From Chitinophagaceae bacterium (GTDB taxonomy: Bacteria; Bacteroidota; Bacteroidia; Chitinophagales; Chitinophagaceae), in the NCBI GenBank assembly GCA_025455245.1, contig JALOMX010000131.1:1-6212 (forward strand): a stretch of DNA of 6,212 nucleotides, given 5' to 3'. A model generated the notes under the pieces. That model ran no database searches. It was not told the origin of the DNA and worked only from the letters and a program-made list of their open reading frames with translations. This document shows, one piece after another, positions 5,985 through 6,212 of this stretch. Each line of letters begins with the position of its first letter. Within the stretch, counting starts at the first letter, position 1. Position numbers and translations under genes: made by a program.

Positions 5985-6212
5985 TTGCCTGAATGACCAT
6001 TTTTTGTGATTGAAAAGGCAAAACGCCGCATTTTGAAACAGGAAGATCTTTCAATTTTGCCCAGGTACTATCCCGTACAAGGATTTTGTTAATGCCATTT
6101 CTTACGGTTTTGTCGCCGTTAATCCATAAAAATAGCTGCAGGTAGCGGATTTTGGTAACTTTACCGCCTAACGGAAAAAATATGCAGATAGACAGATCTC
6201 TTGTGGAGCACC
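5985..6212 (-). pseudogene. Possible decayed LytTR DNA-binding domain
   Basis: On the minus strand one frame is open from the window edge (6210) and runs into the barrel gene without a stop. Its conceptual product resembles a LytTR domain. GGKVTKIRYLQLFLWI matches the first strands (compare the DIAYFYY type). ILVRDSTWAKLKDLP matches the stretch that normally reads like YLVRxTLxxLExxLP. The next segment should carry the F-R-x-H-R-S-[YF]-I signature. It appears only after shifting frame by one base, as FKMRRFAFSITKN. The signature is damaged and the following strands are missing, so this is probably a broken regulator gene rather than a working one. The N-terminal receiver part, if any, lies outside the window. 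A chance open frame is the main alternative. Confidence 0.35.

Noticed and set aside
5896..6054. Longer form of the barrel protein starting at a TTG at 6054
   Set aside because: The signal peptide beginning at ATG 5895 would be buried 53 residues inside, which does not fit export; the upstream codons look like an older, decayed gene.

Overview
The window reads as a chromosomal segment of a member of the Bacteroidota, probably near the Chitinophagaceae. The evidence is the gene style: a four-TM LytS-type kinase with a LytTR regulator, a small beta-barrel protein ending in Phe, signal peptides cut before Gln, A-rich leaders instead of Shine-Dalgarno sites, and short CAACCC/GGGTTG and CCGAT/ATCGG hairpins between genes. 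This placement is inference; no rRNA or marker gene is present.

Layout. (1) Positions 1-534, + strand: the 3' part of an acetolactate decarboxylase-like gene, cut by the left edge. (2) 535-1220: a 686-base gap between convergent genes, holding a cluster of six small hairpins (697-914) that looks like a REP/BIME-type array, then gene-poor sequence. (3) 1221-5221, - strand: four tightly spaced genes in the order LytS-type sensor kinase, LytR-type response regulator, exported alpha/beta hydrolase, membrane acyltransferase. The gaps are 31, 17 and 20 bases, so they probably form one operon. (4) 5222-5334: a gap with a perfect 14-bp hairpin. (5) 5335-5895, - strand: a small outer-membrane beta-barrel protein. 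(6) 5896-6212: leader and upstream sequence in which the reading frame of the barrel gene stays open to the window edge and resembles a decayed LytTR DNA-binding domain.

How the genes may work together. The kinase and regulator form a standard two-component pair. The hydrolase (periplasmic or secreted) and the acyltransferase (inner membrane) downstream are plausible envelope- or glycan-modifying enzymes co-expressed with the pair. Their substrates cannot be read from the sequence. I see no defence system, mobile element with transposase, CRISPR array, tRNA or rRNA. Most of the window is ordinary. The items most worth checking are the decayed LytTR-like sequence, the regulator-enzyme operon, the hairpin cluster, and the unusual decarboxylase-like protein.
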